Shown here: positions 54,906-64,000 of the stretch, one piece after another
How the letters are laid out: the number at the start of each line of letters is the position of its first letter
How positions within the stretch are numbered: the stretch's first letter is position 1
NCBI RefSeq assembly: GCF_005925325.1
Contig: NZ_SRMP01000001.1
Location: 372,001 to 436,000 of the forward strand
DNA: 64,000 bases
Direction: 5' to 3'
Source of the DNA: Pedobacter helvus
GTDB taxonomy: Bacteria > Bacteroidota > Bacteroidia > Sphingobacteriales > Sphingobacteriaceae
Position numbers and translations under genes: made by a program
Notes under the pieces: generated by a model
Database searches by the model: none
What the model was told of the DNA's origin: nothing
The model's input: the letters and a program-made list of their open reading frames with translations, nothing else

Positions 54906-56849
54906 CTATTTCTTAACTACTGCTTGTTTCGCTAACCAATTCACCAACTCTTGTCCTGCTTCATAGTTTTTATAGTTAGCTGGGAGTTTTCTACCATCAA
55001 CATACTCGTTATACAACCAAGGATCGCCAATTACAAAAACGGTTCCTTTTCCGAATTTAGTTACCGACATTACATCGTCGCCATCTTTATCTTTTAAGAT
55101 AGATTTTGCAGCACCAGACAGCTTTAAGCTACTGTATTCTTTTATGAATAAATCTTTTGGTTTGAAGATTTGGTTACCCGTAGGAACTACCACTTTTGCA
55201 GTTTCAAAATTGGTTGCTACAGGAACTGTTCCTTTGCTATCGCCTTTAAAATGTACGCCGAAAACATTCGCCAACTTATTAAAATTGGTTAGCTCTGCGT
55301 TAGGCGCATCATTACCCATCAATACTAAAACACCGCCTGCCTTAACCCAATCAGAAATCTGCTTCACATCTGTAGCCGAAACAAACTTTGGAGTAGGATT
55401 TTCCTTCTCAAAATCTGGATCTACAATGATATAAACCGAAGCGTTTTTTAAGTTTGCAGTCGTTGGCGCCTGATATAAAGTGCTGGTTTTAAAACCTGAA
55501 TTTTGGAATTGATCTCCCCAAAAAGAGAAACCACCGTTCGGACGCTCGTCCCATTTGTAGTGCCAAGACAGGTCGTTGTTGCTTTGATCTTTCTTTACTT
55601 CATTGTTGAAATAAGAATCTAACACTACCGTTTTACCTTTTCCTGGCTTCGGCATTGCGGCAATTTCCATCTCGTTTAGCGCTAATAAAAATGCACCTAC
55701 ACCTTTCGGATCGTTAGTAATCACTCGCTCGCTGATGTAATACTCGTAACTGCCATCACGATAAGGTTTGCCACCCAAGCCAGATACGGCCACAGTACCT
55801 TTTAAGCTAATTTTACCTGGCGCATCTTGCTGTACAAATTCCTTTTGTATGCCTTTATAAGCTTTATCCGCTACTGCGAAATAAGAAGCAGGCAACCAGC
55901 CATTTCTAACCGCCTTAGCTAAAGTATACACAAACATACTCGATGCCGAAGCTTCTAAATAATTCCCCTTGCCAGTTGGTTTGTCCAAAACATCGTACCA
56001 TAAGCCCGATTTTGGATCTTGTACTTTTTGGACGGCGGTCGCGAAGCGATTTAAGATGGCAATAATTTCTTTCTTGCGAGGATGATTTTCTGGAAAGTTC
56101 TCTAACACATCAACCATTGCCATACCATACCAACCCATTGCCCTACCCCAGAAATTTGGAGATTTACCGGTAGTTTTATCAGCCCAAGCTTCTGCTTTAG
56201 ATTCATCCCAACCGTGGTACAATAAACCTGTTTTTGCATCTCTAGAGTTTTTCTCCATCCACACAAATTGATTGGCAATATCATCGAATGCTTTCTCGTC
56301 TTTAATTAATGCCGCATATTCTGCATAAAATGGCTGCCCCATGTACAAACCATCTAACCACATTTGCCAAGGATAGATTTTCTTGTGCCAAAACCCACCT
56401 TCTTTAGTACGAGGATGTTCTTTCAACTGATCCCAAAGAATAGTAGCTGCTTTAAAATATTTCTTCTGACCAGTTACTTTGTACAAAGTCAATAAAGAAC
56501 GACCGTTTTTAACATTATCTATATTGTAGTCGCTTTGCTTATAGCGTTGGATATCTCCATCCTTAGTTACAAAGAAATCCATGCTTTTCTGCATGTACTT
56601 GAAATATTCGCCATCTCCAGTACGCTTCCACAAACCATCAATTCCTTCTAAAATCACACCTTGATCATAAGCCCATTTTACACGTTTTGGATTAGCGGGA
56701 TCTAGATTTAATGAATCCTTCCAAATTTCCATTACCGTAGCAGCCATTTGCTTAGAAAGCGGCGAGAACGTTTGCGTCTGTGCGGCCGCATTAAACGACA
56801 AAACCGACGAAGAAACTGCTACAATGCTATATTTAAAAATCTTGTTCAT
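54906..56849 (-). CDS. GH105 unsaturated rhamnogalacturonyl hydrolase with C-terminal extension
   Basis: A 647-residue exported enzyme with a signal peptide (1-23). Residues about 25-400 are a GH88/105 (alpha/alpha)6 barrel with WMEKNSRDAKTGLLYHGWDESK, GMAMVDVLENFPENH and EYYISERVITNDPKGVGAFLLALNEME. It releases unsaturated galacturonate from lyase products. About 410-640 is an extra domain (VYIIVDPDFEKENP, WVKAGGVLVLMGNDAPN) resembling the DUF4350/GATase1-like fold. The extension roughly doubles the usual length of about 370. It lies 81 bp before the PL10 gene. Confidence 0.9.
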   Translation of the reverse strand: MNKIFKYSIVAVSSSVLSFNAAAQTQTFSPLSKQMAATVMEIWKDSLNLDPANPKRVKWAYDQGVILEGIDGLWKRTGDGEYFKYMQKSMDFFVTKDGDIQRYKQSDYNIDNVKNGRSLLTLYKVTGQKKYFKAATILWDQLKEHPRTKEGGFWHKKIYPWQMWLDGLYMGQPFYAEYAALIKDEKAFDDIANQFVWMEKNSRDAKTGLLYHGWDESKAEAWADKTTGKSPNFWGRAMGWYGMAMVDVLENFPENHPRKKEIIAILNRFATAVQKVQDPKSGLWYDVLDKPTGKGNYLEASASSMFVYTLAKAVRNGWLPASYFAVADKAYKGIQKEFVQQDAPGKISLKGTVAVSGLGGKPYRDGSYEYYISERVITNDPKGVGAFLLALNEMEIAAMPKPGKGKTVVLDSYFNNEVKKDQSNNDLSWHYKWDERPNGGFSFWGDQFQNSGFKTSTLYQAPTTANLKNASVYIIVDPDFEKENPTPKFVSATDVKQISDWVKAGGVLVLMGNDAPNAELTNFNKLANVFGVHFKGDSKGTVPVATNFETAKVVVPTGNQIFKPKDLFIKEYSSLKLSGAAKSILKDKDGDDVMSVTKFGKGTVFVIGDPWLYNEYVDGRKLPANYKNYEAGQELVNWLAKQAVVKK

Positions 56850-56852
56850 TTA

Positions 56853-58532
56853 CTATTTATTGATTTGTAATGATTTCTCTTGTGCTCCAGCTAAAAACTC
56901 AGCTTGCTTTTGTGCTTTTGAAACGTCTAAACCTGAAGTTTTGATATTGCTGTTTCTATCACCCGAGATTTTGAACAACAAATCTGCACTGTTATAAGTG
57001 ATATTTTTCAAGCTCACATTATTGCCATTCTGAATATTGATCAATGGATCACCGTGCTCAATAGTCAACTTTACATTATTCAGGTTGATGTTTTTACCTT
57101 CTTGAATATCAATTCCTTTCTTAGACTTGATGTTGATGTTGCTTAAATTGATGTTTGCAATGCTCATTTCTGGCAAGCCACGAACGAAAATTGCTTTTTC
57201 AGCGCCATCACAAACTACATTATCGATAAAGAAATCTTTAAATATTGGTGTTTCTTCGTTTACTGGCAACAACTCTACTTTAGGCGCATCACGTTTGTCG
57301 CCCACCAGCGCAATTGGATCTACCGCCGCATAATACATATCGAACAAAATTGCCTCTCCTGGAACTTCCATCATATTGATATTTTTGATGTGGATATTTT
57401 CTACCACACCACCTCTACCTCTTGTAGTTTTAAAACGCAAACCAATATCGGTACCGATAAAAGTACAATCAGAAACGAAGATATTTTTTGCACCTCCACT
57501 CATTTCGCTACCAATTACGAAACCACCATGCGCATGGTAAACCGTACTATTTCTAATGATTACATTTTCCGTTGGCATGGCACGTTTTCTGCCCCAAGCA
57601 TCGCGACCAGATTTGATACAAATACCATCATCACCTACATCGAAAGTGCTATTTTCTACCAAAACATTTTTGCAAGACTCGATATCCAAACCATCGCCAT
57701 TTTGAGCATACCAAGGGTTTTTAGCGTAAACATTTCTAATGATTACATCTTCGCACATGAGTGGATGAATGTTCCAAGCCGCAGAATTTTGGAAAGTAAC
57801 GCCTTCTAACAACACTTTCTTGCACGATGTAAACACCAACAAATTAGGACGGAAGAAATCTTTGATATTGTTATAGTAGTCTGCGCTTTTATCCGCAGAA
57901 ATTTCGCCTGGATTGCCTTTAATTTTAGATCCTTCTAAACTTCCCTGCGAAGGGTACCAAGTTTTTTTGTCTTCGGTTAACACACCTCCAGAGGCTACTA
58001 GATTTTTCCACTGACTTTCGGTCAACTTACTTTTCTTCACCATTCTCCAAGCATCACCGCCACCATCAACTATACCCGAACCTGTAACCGCAATATTAGT
58101 TTGGTTAACTGCCCACAATGGTGATTGGTTACGCATTTGAGGTAAACCTTCCCAATTACTTTGCACTAATGGATATTGACTAAAATCTCTCGTAAATTGT
58201 AAAATTGCGTTAGCTTGCAAATGTAAGTTTACATTGCTTTTTAACTCCACCGGGCCAGAAATCCACAAACCTTTAGGCACCACTACCACACCACCGCCTT
58301 TTTTATTACAGGCAACAATGGCATCATTAATACTTTTAGTAATTAAGGTAACGCCATCGCTTTTAGCGCCGTAGTTTATAATATTGAAAGTATCTTTCTT
58401 AAAAGATGTTTGAGCTACCACTGGTAGATTACTGAAAGAATATGCTTTTTTTGTTCCTTTTTGTGCCTGCGAAATCATTGGCACCGCAACGGAAAGAGCA
58501 AATATTGAAGCAATAATTTTCTTCATGTTCAT
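56853..58532 (-). CDS. GH28 polygalacturonase-like enzyme
   Basis: Exported glycoside hydrolase, 559 residues with a signal peptide (1-23). The right-handed beta-helix has GH28 hallmarks: NGDGLDIESCKNV with the NxD Asp, VGDDGICIKSG with the DD pair, HAHGGFVIGSEMSGG with the catalytic His-Gly, and LRFKTTRGRGG with the RxK. It attacks homogalacturonan or rhamnogalacturonan. The start could be either of two Met (58532 or 58526). It heads the minus-strand pectin cluster, 3 bp before GH105. The upstream 408 bp holds the 13-mer found at susC. Confidence 0.93.
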   Translation of the reverse strand: MNMKKIIASIFALSVAVPMISQAQKGTKKAYSFSNLPVVAQTSFKKDTFNIINYGAKSDGVTLITKSINDAIVACNKKGGGVVVVPKGLWISGPVELKSNVNLHLQANAILQFTRDFSQYPLVQSNWEGLPQMRNQSPLWAVNQTNIAVTGSGIVDGGGDAWRMVKKSKLTESQWKNLVASGGVLTEDKKTWYPSQGSLEGSKIKGNPGEISADKSADYYNNIKDFFRPNLLVFTSCKKVLLEGVTFQNSAAWNIHPLMCEDVIIRNVYAKNPWYAQNGDGLDIESCKNVLVENSTFDVGDDGICIKSGRDAWGRKRAMPTENVIIRNSTVYHAHGGFVIGSEMSGGAKNIFVSDCTFIGTDIGLRFKTTRGRGGVVENIHIKNINMMEVPGEAILFDMYYAAVDPIALVGDKRDAPKVELLPVNEETPIFKDFFIDNVVCDGAEKAIFVRGLPEMSIANINLSNINIKSKKGIDIQEGKNINLNNVKLTIEHGDPLINIQNGNNVSLKNITYNSADLLFKISGDRNSNIKTSGLDVSKAQKQAEFLAGAQEKSLQINK

Positions 58533-58940
58533 GTGTGTATTTATAAATGGTTATTTAAGTTGTGGGCTACCTGTTTTGTCTCGTGAGCACTGTTAAAGTT
58601 CATCTAACAGAAAAACTCCTAACGCTTGGTATGCAGCCCGTTTCTATAACAAGTCTACATAGTTTAAGGCAGTAAACGAACTAAACTCCAGAAAATAACT
58701 ATGCAATCGTTCCCATTTTAGGAGTTGTAAACGATAAGTTACAGATATCACGTAGACACACTGTTTTCGGAAAACCAAGATTGAAATTAGCAAATTTGAT
58801 GTTGGTAGTAAACTCATCTTAGTATATTACAAAAAACTCGAGGCAGCCATCTAAAGTATTCCAAAAATAAAAGCTCATCTTAATATAAATAGTATTATCT
58901 TAGAATAACCACAAAATCGATCAACCAAACACATTATTTC
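58533..58940. other. divergent intergenic region between GH28 and serine hydrolase
   Basis: No gene is seen. It should hold promoters in both directions and contains the 13-mer TGCAATCGTTCCC. Confidence 0.6.
58702..58714. promoter_or_regulatory. candidate operator shared with the susC promoter
   Basis: TGCAATCGTTCCC is identical to 9275-9287. It lies about 170 bp upstream of the GH28 start, on the same side and orientation relative to the downstream gene as at susC. An AAACGAT-containing stretch follows at 58729-58736. This is a candidate site for the LacI-type regulator. Confidence 0.5.
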
Positions 58941-60068
58941 ATGAAGAAGTTATTCTCTACGTTCATCTGTCTATTTATATTCCTACAAGGCTTTGCCCAA
59001 TTTGAAAAAACTGAAGCCGAGATTACGGAATTGATGAAAAAAATTGACGTAGCTGGATTAGCAGTTGCCGTGGTAAAAAACAATAAATTGATCTACAATC
59101 ATTCTTTTGGGAAAAAAAGTATCGAAAACAATACGATGTTAAGCAATACCGATATTTTTAGGATTGCATCTATTTCAAAATCTTTTGCAGCAACCTCTAT
59201 TATGCAACTCGTAGAGGCTAAGAAGCTATCTTTAGATGATGATTTTGGTGATTTGGTAGGTTTTAAAATTAGAAATCCGAAGTACCCTGAAAAGGTGATT
59301 ACTTTAAGAATGGTACTATCGCATACGTCGAGCATCAACGATAGTCAGGGTTACTTCAATTTAGATGTGATTAATCCTGCTAAAAATGAAAATTGGGCCA
59401 AGTGCTATACAGACAAATCGCCTGGCACTGGTTATTTATATTGTAATCTCAACTTTAATATGGTAGGTGCTGTAATAGAACGCATTACCGGCAAACGTTA
59501 TGACAGCTATGTTAAACAGCACATTCTTTCGCCGTTAAACCTTTACGGTGGCTACTGTGTAGATTCATTAGATAGTCAACGTTTTGCTTCTTTATACGAG
59601 TATGAAAATCAAAGTTTTAAACTTGCTACAGCAGCCTATGCACCCCGCCGAGAAGAGTTGAGCACCTACCAACTAGGCCATAGCACACCTATACTGTCGC
59701 CAACTGGCGGAATGAAAATCTCGGCTGTAGATTTAGCCAAGTACATGATGATGCACATGAACTACGGAAAATTAGGAAGTACGAAAATCATTTCTCAAAA
59801 AAGTGCTAAGCAGATGCAAACGGCGCTTAGTGATGAGGAGGGTTACGGACTGGCTTTATTAAATACAACAAATATGATTGATGGTGTTCCGTTGACGGGC
59901 CATACTGGATCTGCTTACGGCTTATACAGCGCCATGTTTTTCGATCCGAAAGAGAAATTTGGTTTCGTAATGATTACCAACGGCGCCGACGGAAAAATGG
60001 AAAAAGGCTTTAGGGTAATCACCAGAGAAACCTTGCGTATTCTTTACCAAAATTTAATTAAAAATTAA
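58941..60068 (+). CDS. serine hydrolase, class C beta-lactamase fold
   Basis: An exported 375-residue penicillin-binding/esterase-like protein. It has a signal peptide (1-20), nucleophile motif S77-I-S-K80, the Tyr-x-Asn motif in GTGYLYCNLNFN, and HTGSAYG as the third element (in place of KTG). These are characteristic of the S12 peptidase/esterase group rather than resistance beta-lactamases. The substrate may be a peptide or ester. It is divergent from the pectin cluster, with no clear functional link. Confidence 0.9.
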   Translation: MKKLFSTFICLFIFLQGFAQFEKTEAEITELMKKIDVAGLAVAVVKNNKLIYNHSFGKKSIENNTMLSNTDIFRIASISKSFAATSIMQLVEAKKLSLDDDFGDLVGFKIRNPKYPEKVITLRMVLSHTSSINDSQGYFNLDVINPAKNENWAKCYTDKSPGTGYLYCNLNFNMVGAVIERITGKRYDSYVKQHILSPLNLYGGYCVDSLDSQRFASLYEYENQSFKLATAAYAPRREELSTYQLGHSTPILSPTGGMKISAVDLAKYMMMHMNYGKLGSTKIISQKSAKQMQTALSDEEGYGLALLNTTNMIDGVPLTGHTGSAYGLYSAMFFDPKEKFGFVMITNGADGKMEKGFRVITRETLRILYQNLIKN

Positions 60069-60251
60069 AAACTAAAAGCTCAACCTCAAAATGTAGATTT
60101 TTTTCCCCTAAAAATTTACAGCACTTTGTTTCTTAAAATAGTCTTTTTATTTTAGAGCTTTAAAGAATAGGCTTATCATCTGTTACGACTAATATATTGA
60201 TATTTTTTGTGCATTTTTCTCTGTTGGTACGCTAATTGAATTATTCAATTT

Positions 60252-61493
60252 ATGATTAGGTTCCTATCAATCACTTTAAGTCTGCAATTGTTATTTACCG
60301 CTTATCTTTCGGCGCAAGACGTGGGTAAATTAACTGCCGATGAAATTTATACTCAGGCTAGAAATATCCCCAAAGAAAAAAACAACTATCCTAAAATAAT
60401 TAGCCTGCTTAAGCTTGCGCTAGAAAAAAATCAGGACAATGCCGATGCTAGGTTATTTTTGGGCAGGGCTTACACTTGGAATGGGAATTTAGATAGTGCT
60501 AGATTTCAGTTTAATCAGGTAATTGCCAAAGGGAGACAACGAGCCGAAGCCTATTCGGCAATTTCTGATCTTGAGTTTTGGAATGGAAACGCTTTTAGAG
60601 CATTAGAGCATATCAATCAAGCTTTATTAAATGACCCAAATTCTCCAGAGTTTTTGGTAAAAAAAGCGAAAGTTTTAACTGCAATGAACGATGATAAACA
60701 AGCTTTGGCTTTACTTAAAGACTATACGTCAAAAAATCCTGGGCAAGATTCTGTTAAAAAATATTATGACGTTTTAAAAAACCGAAACACTAAAAATATC
60801 ATCAGCCTAGGTTACGAGTATGTATATTTTGATAAGCGTTTTAACGACCCTTGGCATTACACTACACTAGATTACACTAGAAAAACTAGTTTTGGCCCAC
60901 TTACCGGTAGGTTAATTTACGCCAATCGTTTTGCTAAGGAAGGTTTTCAGGGAGAGCTAGAAGCTTATCCATCTTTCTCAAAAAAAGTAAATGCATACGT
61001 GGGCTTTGGCTATGCCCAATCATCAATATTTCCAAAATTTAGAACGGGCGCATCTTTGTATTATAACTTTGAAAAAGGTTTTGATGCCGAAGCTGGCTTT
61101 AGGCATTTGAATTTTGATTCTTTAGATGTTAGTCTTGCCGTGATTGGCATTGGAAAATATGTTAAAAATTGGTATTTCAATATCCAATCGTATATTTCCG
61201 TAACTTCAAACGTTCCGTCTAATTCTGTAACCCTTAACGTAAGACGTTATTTTTCAGAAAGATTTAACTATGTTGGATTTCAAATCGGGACTGGTATTTC
61301 ACCAGATGATCGCTTACGCAACATAGACCAATCTGCAAATTACAGGGCATACAAATTGGGGTTGAGCTATGCAAGAGATATTTTCACCAATATGTCTTTA
61401 GCTACAACCGCATTGTATTACCGCGAACAATTTTTACCCAATACTTGGGGCAACCAATTAGGTGTAAATGTTACTCTGAACAAGCGTTTTTAA
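60252..61493 (+). CDS. TPR and YaiO-family outer membrane beta-barrel protein
   Basis: 413 residues with a signal peptide (about 1-21). Three to four TPRs (about 30-175: NADARLFLGRAYTWNGNLDSARFQFNQVIA and RAEAYSAISDLEFWNGNAFRALEHINQALL) are followed by a YaiO-type 12- to 14-strand barrel ending LGVNVTLNKRF. TPR plus barrel is the layout of exopolysaccharide export proteins such as PgaA and BcsC, so secretion or anchoring of a polymer is likely. It precedes the next gene by 1 bp. The nearby GT2 synthase fits this role. Confidence 0.88.
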   Translation: MIRFLSITLSLQLLFTAYLSAQDVGKLTADEIYTQARNIPKEKNNYPKIISLLKLALEKNQDNADARLFLGRAYTWNGNLDSARFQFNQVIAKGRQRAEAYSAISDLEFWNGNAFRALEHINQALLNDPNSPEFLVKKAKVLTAMNDDKQALALLKDYTSKNPGQDSVKKYYDVLKNRNTKNIISLGYEYVYFDKRFNDPWHYTTLDYTRKTSFGPLTGRLIYANRFAKEGFQGELEAYPSFSKKVNAYVGFGYAQSSIFPKFRTGASLYYNFEKGFDAEAGFRHLNFDSLDVSLAVIGIGKYVKNWYFNIQSYISVTSNVPSNSVTLNVRRYFSERFNYVGFQIGTGISPDDRLRNIDQSANYRAYKLGLSYARDIFTNMSLATTALYYREQFLPNTWGNQLGVNVTLNKRF

Positions 61494-61494
61494 G

Positions 61495-62676
61495 ATGAAG
61501 AGAATTGCCATTAACAAAGTTTTGTTCTATGTAATTATCGGCATTCCGCTTTGGATGTTTTTAGCTTGGGTAATTTGGCCAAAAACTAAATTAGCCATTG
61601 CTATCGTGGATAAAACCGTATTGTTTACGAGCGGGCAAGAGCATGCATCCTTAAACTGGATCTTGAAGAACAACAAGTACAGCAAAGCCAACAATGATCT
61701 GTACGATGTTAAAAAAGACTATTACGGCTTTTTTCCGAATAAAAACAAAAAATTTGACTTAAAAGGGCTTGAAAAGCTTTCTGAAAAGGAATTAGAAGAC
61801 CTAAGTCGTACCTCTGACATGACATATTTTACCGATACTTATGGTGTTTACTCGAAAGAATGGTATCTCGCCAAAAACCTTGTTGAAAGACAGCGGCTTT
61901 TATATGGCGGACTTTCTGTACAAGATATGCTTTTCCTTAAAAAAATGAAGGCGAAGAAGAAACTCGTTATTACCGAATTTAACACCTTTGCAACGCCAAC
62001 GCCAGAGCATATTGCCAAAGATTTTGAACAAACTTTTAAGATAAAATGGACTGGGTGGGTTGGAAAATATTTCGATTCTTTTGATACTACACAAAATAAA
62101 GAAATACCAAGATGGCTGATAGACAATTACAAAACGCAAAACAACAACCAATGGCCTTTCAAAAAGTCGGGAATTGCATTTGTTAGCAAAAGCGACAAAA
62201 TCATCATCTTGGAATATACCACACATTTGATATCCGAAATTCCATTAATAGTTACCGCAAAAAAGGAACGCAAGCACTACAATATTCCTAAAAGCATGAA
62301 ATATTCTTTTTGGTTTGATGTAGTTCAAACATCAAGATCGAATAAGGTCATTTCGTTTTATGATATCAAGGTAAATGAGGATGGTAAAAAATTATTGGCA
62401 CAAAACAATATACCACCACAGTTTCCAGCTGTCATTGAGCACTACCGAGAGGATTATAAATTCTATTATTTCTGTGGAGATTATGCAGACAACCCTATCT
62501 CACAAGGTGGTTCATACTTTAAGGGAATAAGTTATTTCAGAAGATTGTTTTATAATGACGACGTTGCAGCAGAACGTGTAAGTTTTTTTTGGGAATTTTA
62601 TAAGCCTATGGTAGAATCTATTTTAAGGAGGTATCAAGAGGACTTAAATTCAAACAAATCCACAATTACGAATTAG
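61495..62676 (+). CDS. membrane-anchored protein of unknown family (exopolysaccharide locus)
   Basis: 393 residues with one N-terminal TM (about 9-27), the rest outside the cytoplasm. Motifs that look conserved are HASLNWILKNNKY, YYGFFP, YFTDTYGVYSKEWY, LYGGLS, ITEFNTFATPTPEHIA and WTGWVGKYFD. They are reminiscent of a family I remember next to GT2 genes but cannot name, and could be an enzyme acting on polymer. No catalytic residue can be assigned. It is translationally coupled to the YaiO gene (1-bp gap) and convergent with the membrane gene at 62686. Confidence 0.7.
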   Translation: MKRIAINKVLFYVIIGIPLWMFLAWVIWPKTKLAIAIVDKTVLFTSGQEHASLNWILKNNKYSKANNDLYDVKKDYYGFFPNKNKKFDLKGLEKLSEKELEDLSRTSDMTYFTDTYGVYSKEWYLAKNLVERQRLLYGGLSVQDMLFLKKMKAKKKLVITEFNTFATPTPEHIAKDFEQTFKIKWTGWVGKYFDSFDTTQNKEIPRWLIDNYKTQNNNQWPFKKSGIAFVSKSDKIIILEYTTHLISEIPLIVTAKKERKHYNIPKSMKYSFWFDVVQTSRSNKVISFYDIKVNEDGKKLLAQNNIPPQFPAVIEHYREDYKFYYFCGDYADNPISQGGSYFKGISYFRRLFYNDDVAAERVSFFWEFYKPMVESILRRYQEDLNSNKSTITN

Positions 62677-62685
62677 CATAAAAGC

Positions 62686-63396
62686 TTAGTCTATATAGTT
62701 TTCTTTATAAAGATCTACTTTTGGCTCCTCCTCAAAATAAAGTGTAAATGATTTTTCTATCAGGTAAGCTGATTTAGGAACCATTATTTTAAACCTAAAA
62801 TTCTCTTCCCGATCTGGAACTGCTGGAACACCGAAAAGCAACAAAACAAGGCCAGCAATTATCATAAAAAAAGAAAAAGCACTATCTATAAATCTAATAT
62901 TTTTCGCCGCGTTTAGCATTAACCAAAGCAGTATAAGTACAATAGCAACACTACCTAGCCAATAAAAACCTAATACAAAACATTTAGAGAAATCTACCCC
63001 ACCTTTAACGAATATTTTTTCTGCCAATAAAGCTTCGGATTGGTAGAAATATCTTGCCAGCAGTAGTTCTATTAAAAGATAAATGGCGAATAAAGCGTAG
63101 TTACAAATTTTAAGCGCCAAACCACCGATATTCGAAAAGAAAACAATTGCGTAAAATACAAAAAGGATCGGTAACGACTTTAAAAAGTAAATCAATGTAT
63201 AGCATATTCCTTCTCCAATTAAAAGCATAGAGTTTCTAACTGTCGGTAGCGTGTAACCGTAAAATCCAATCTCAGAAATTCTGATTAGCAATAGTAAAGC
63301 CAGCACTAGAAATGCCTGCTTTACAAACAATTTAGCACACTTTTTAAACCTATCTAAAACAGGATATTCTGGTGCTTCAAAGAAAGTATTTTCCAT
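62686..63396 (-). CDS. polytopic membrane protein of unknown function
   Basis: 236 residues with five or six hydrophobic helices (about 25-45, 50-70, 72-95, 95-115, 140-165, 175-200) and a C-terminal soluble tail with RFKIMVPKSAYLIEKSFTLYFEEEP. No family is recognised. Its ATG overlaps the stop of the GT2 gene (TAATG), so it is translated with it and probably assists polymer synthesis or export. Confidence 0.75.
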   Translation of the reverse strand: MENTFFEAPEYPVLDRFKKCAKLFVKQAFLVLALLLLIRISEIGFYGYTLPTVRNSMLLIGEGICYTLIYFLKSLPILFVFYAIVFFSNIGGLALKICNYALFAIYLLIELLLARYFYQSEALLAEKIFVKGGVDFSKCFVLGFYWLGSVAIVLILLWLMLNAAKNIRFIDSAFSFFMIIAGLVLLLFGVPAVPDREENFRFKIMVPKSAYLIEKSFTLYFEEEPKVDLYKENYID

Positions 63397-64000
63397 TATG
63401 TTGCTGTATTTTCAGTTTGATTTACAACTTCCTTTTTAAATCCTTTACGGGTCATGGCTCCCCAATTGTTTTTCCCCCTAAGTTTGTGAATATTACCTTG
63501 CATTGCCCAAATCACTGTTAAAGGATGATACAAAATCGGCTCTAAAAATGCTGCCAAAAGCAATTTAAACACATCTGCACCTTTGGTATACTGTTTATAA
63601 GACATCTCTTCAAAGAATATTGCTACGGTAGATAGCAGTACAGAGAAACAATAAACCATGGAAATTAACATTAAAGAAAATTCCCAATTGATGTTACCCA
63701 TTATAGCTAATAAGATGAAAACGCTGATACCTACAAATTCTACAATAGGCGCAAACCATTCGAAAAAAAACCAATAAGGATAACTCAACATACCTAATAC
63801 GCCATACCTAGGATTAAAGAAAAGATCTCTGTGTACCCACAAGGTTTCTAAGGTACCTCTCGTCCATCTATTTCTTTGTCTGCCTAATATTGATAAATCG
63901 GCAGGTGCTTCGGTCCAACAAAGTGGATCTGGAATATACACTACTTTAAACCTTCTATCCTGCTCATACATGTATCTTCTCATCCGCACCACCAACTCCA
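63396..64000 (-). CDS. GT2 processive glycosyltransferase, N-terminal part outside window
   Basis: Inner-membrane polysaccharide synthase; only the C-terminal 201 codons are in the window. The frame continues past the edge (reads ELVVRMRRYMYEQ, the usual follow-on of a GED motif). It shows CWTEAPADLSILGRQRNRWTRGTLE with the QxxRW acceptor motif, then four or more TM segments. This is the layout of cellulose, hyaluronan or PNAG synthases. It is coupled to the membrane gene at 62686. The polymer cannot be told. Confidence 0.9.
   Translation of the reverse strand, partial: ELVVRMRRYMYEQDRRFKVVYIPDPLCWTEAPADLSILGRQRNRWTRGTLETLWVHRDLFFNPRYGVLGMLSYPYWFFFEWFAPIVEFVGISVFILLAIMGNINWEFSLMLISMVYCFSVLLSTVAIFFEEMSYKQYTKGADVFKLLLAAFLEPILYHPLTVIWAMQGNIHKLRGKNNWGAMTRKGFKKEVVNQTENTAT

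Noticed and set aside
1..64000. CRISPR arrays and rRNA genes
   Set aside because: No regularly spaced direct repeats of CRISPR length and no rRNA sequence seen on either strand.

Overview
The window looks like chromosomal DNA of a Bacteroidota bacterium, most likely family Sphingobacteriaceae (Pedobacter-like). The grounds are the SusC/SusD pair, the absence of clear Shine-Dalgarno sequences, promoters with a TAnnTTTG -7 element, low G+C host DNA, and the overall gene set. No rRNA is present, so the genus is an inference.

Layout. (1) 1-10411: a pectin utilisation locus on the minus strand (SusC, SusD, DUF5123-like lipoprotein, two CE12-type rhamnogalacturonan acetylesterases, a partial pectinesterase) with a divergent LacI regulator. 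(2) 10412-13079: NTF2-like protein, MscL, sigma-54. (3) 13080-20285: a signalling block holding an Rv1355c-type ThiF/nitroreductase fusion, a GNAT-like protein, a 7TMR-DISM histidine kinase, a receiver-kinase hybrid and two single-domain receivers. (4) 20324-32215: DUF2339/DUF3999 membrane pair, RsmB-like methyltransferase, periplasmic-binding-type lipoprotein, GuaA, dCMP deaminase and two FHS-type sugar transporters. (5) 32426-39626: LysE, two unknown small proteins, an ankyrin/DUF2271/PepSY-flavoreductase/ApbE redox operon, and tRNA-His.

(6) About 40627-53523 is a mosaic acquired island ending at tRNA-Lys with a tyrosine recombinase. At its left edge a host S41 peptidase is cut off and joined to the 3' end of an arsenite-efflux gene. 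Cargo includes a stand-alone VgrG/gpD-type hub protein, a LuxR-type regulator with a degenerate receiver, an alpha-amylase with an in-frame amber codon, a cold-shock protein, a bestrophin, a fatty acid desaturase, an IS110-type remnant, a lone receiver and an AbiEii toxin pair. Part of the island (41.3-47.3 kb) is visibly richer in G+C than the flanks, and 47.3-50.7 kb is nearly gene-free.

(7) 53793-58532: a second pectin cluster (PL10 pectate lyase, GH105, GH28) on the minus strand. (8) 58941-64000: a serine hydrolase and an exopolysaccharide-type group (TPR/YaiO barrel, unknown membrane-anchored protein, membrane protein, GT2 synthase cut by the window end).

The two pectin clusters probably work together: polygalacturonan and rhamnogalacturonan are de-esterified by the first locus, cut by PL10 and GH28, and finished by GH105. 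A 13-bp sequence shared by the susC and GH28 upstream regions suggests common control, perhaps by the LacI protein. The best candidates for something undescribed are the Rv1355c/GNAT/sensor-kinase block and the DUF2271 protein with an ApbE-type flavinylation motif.
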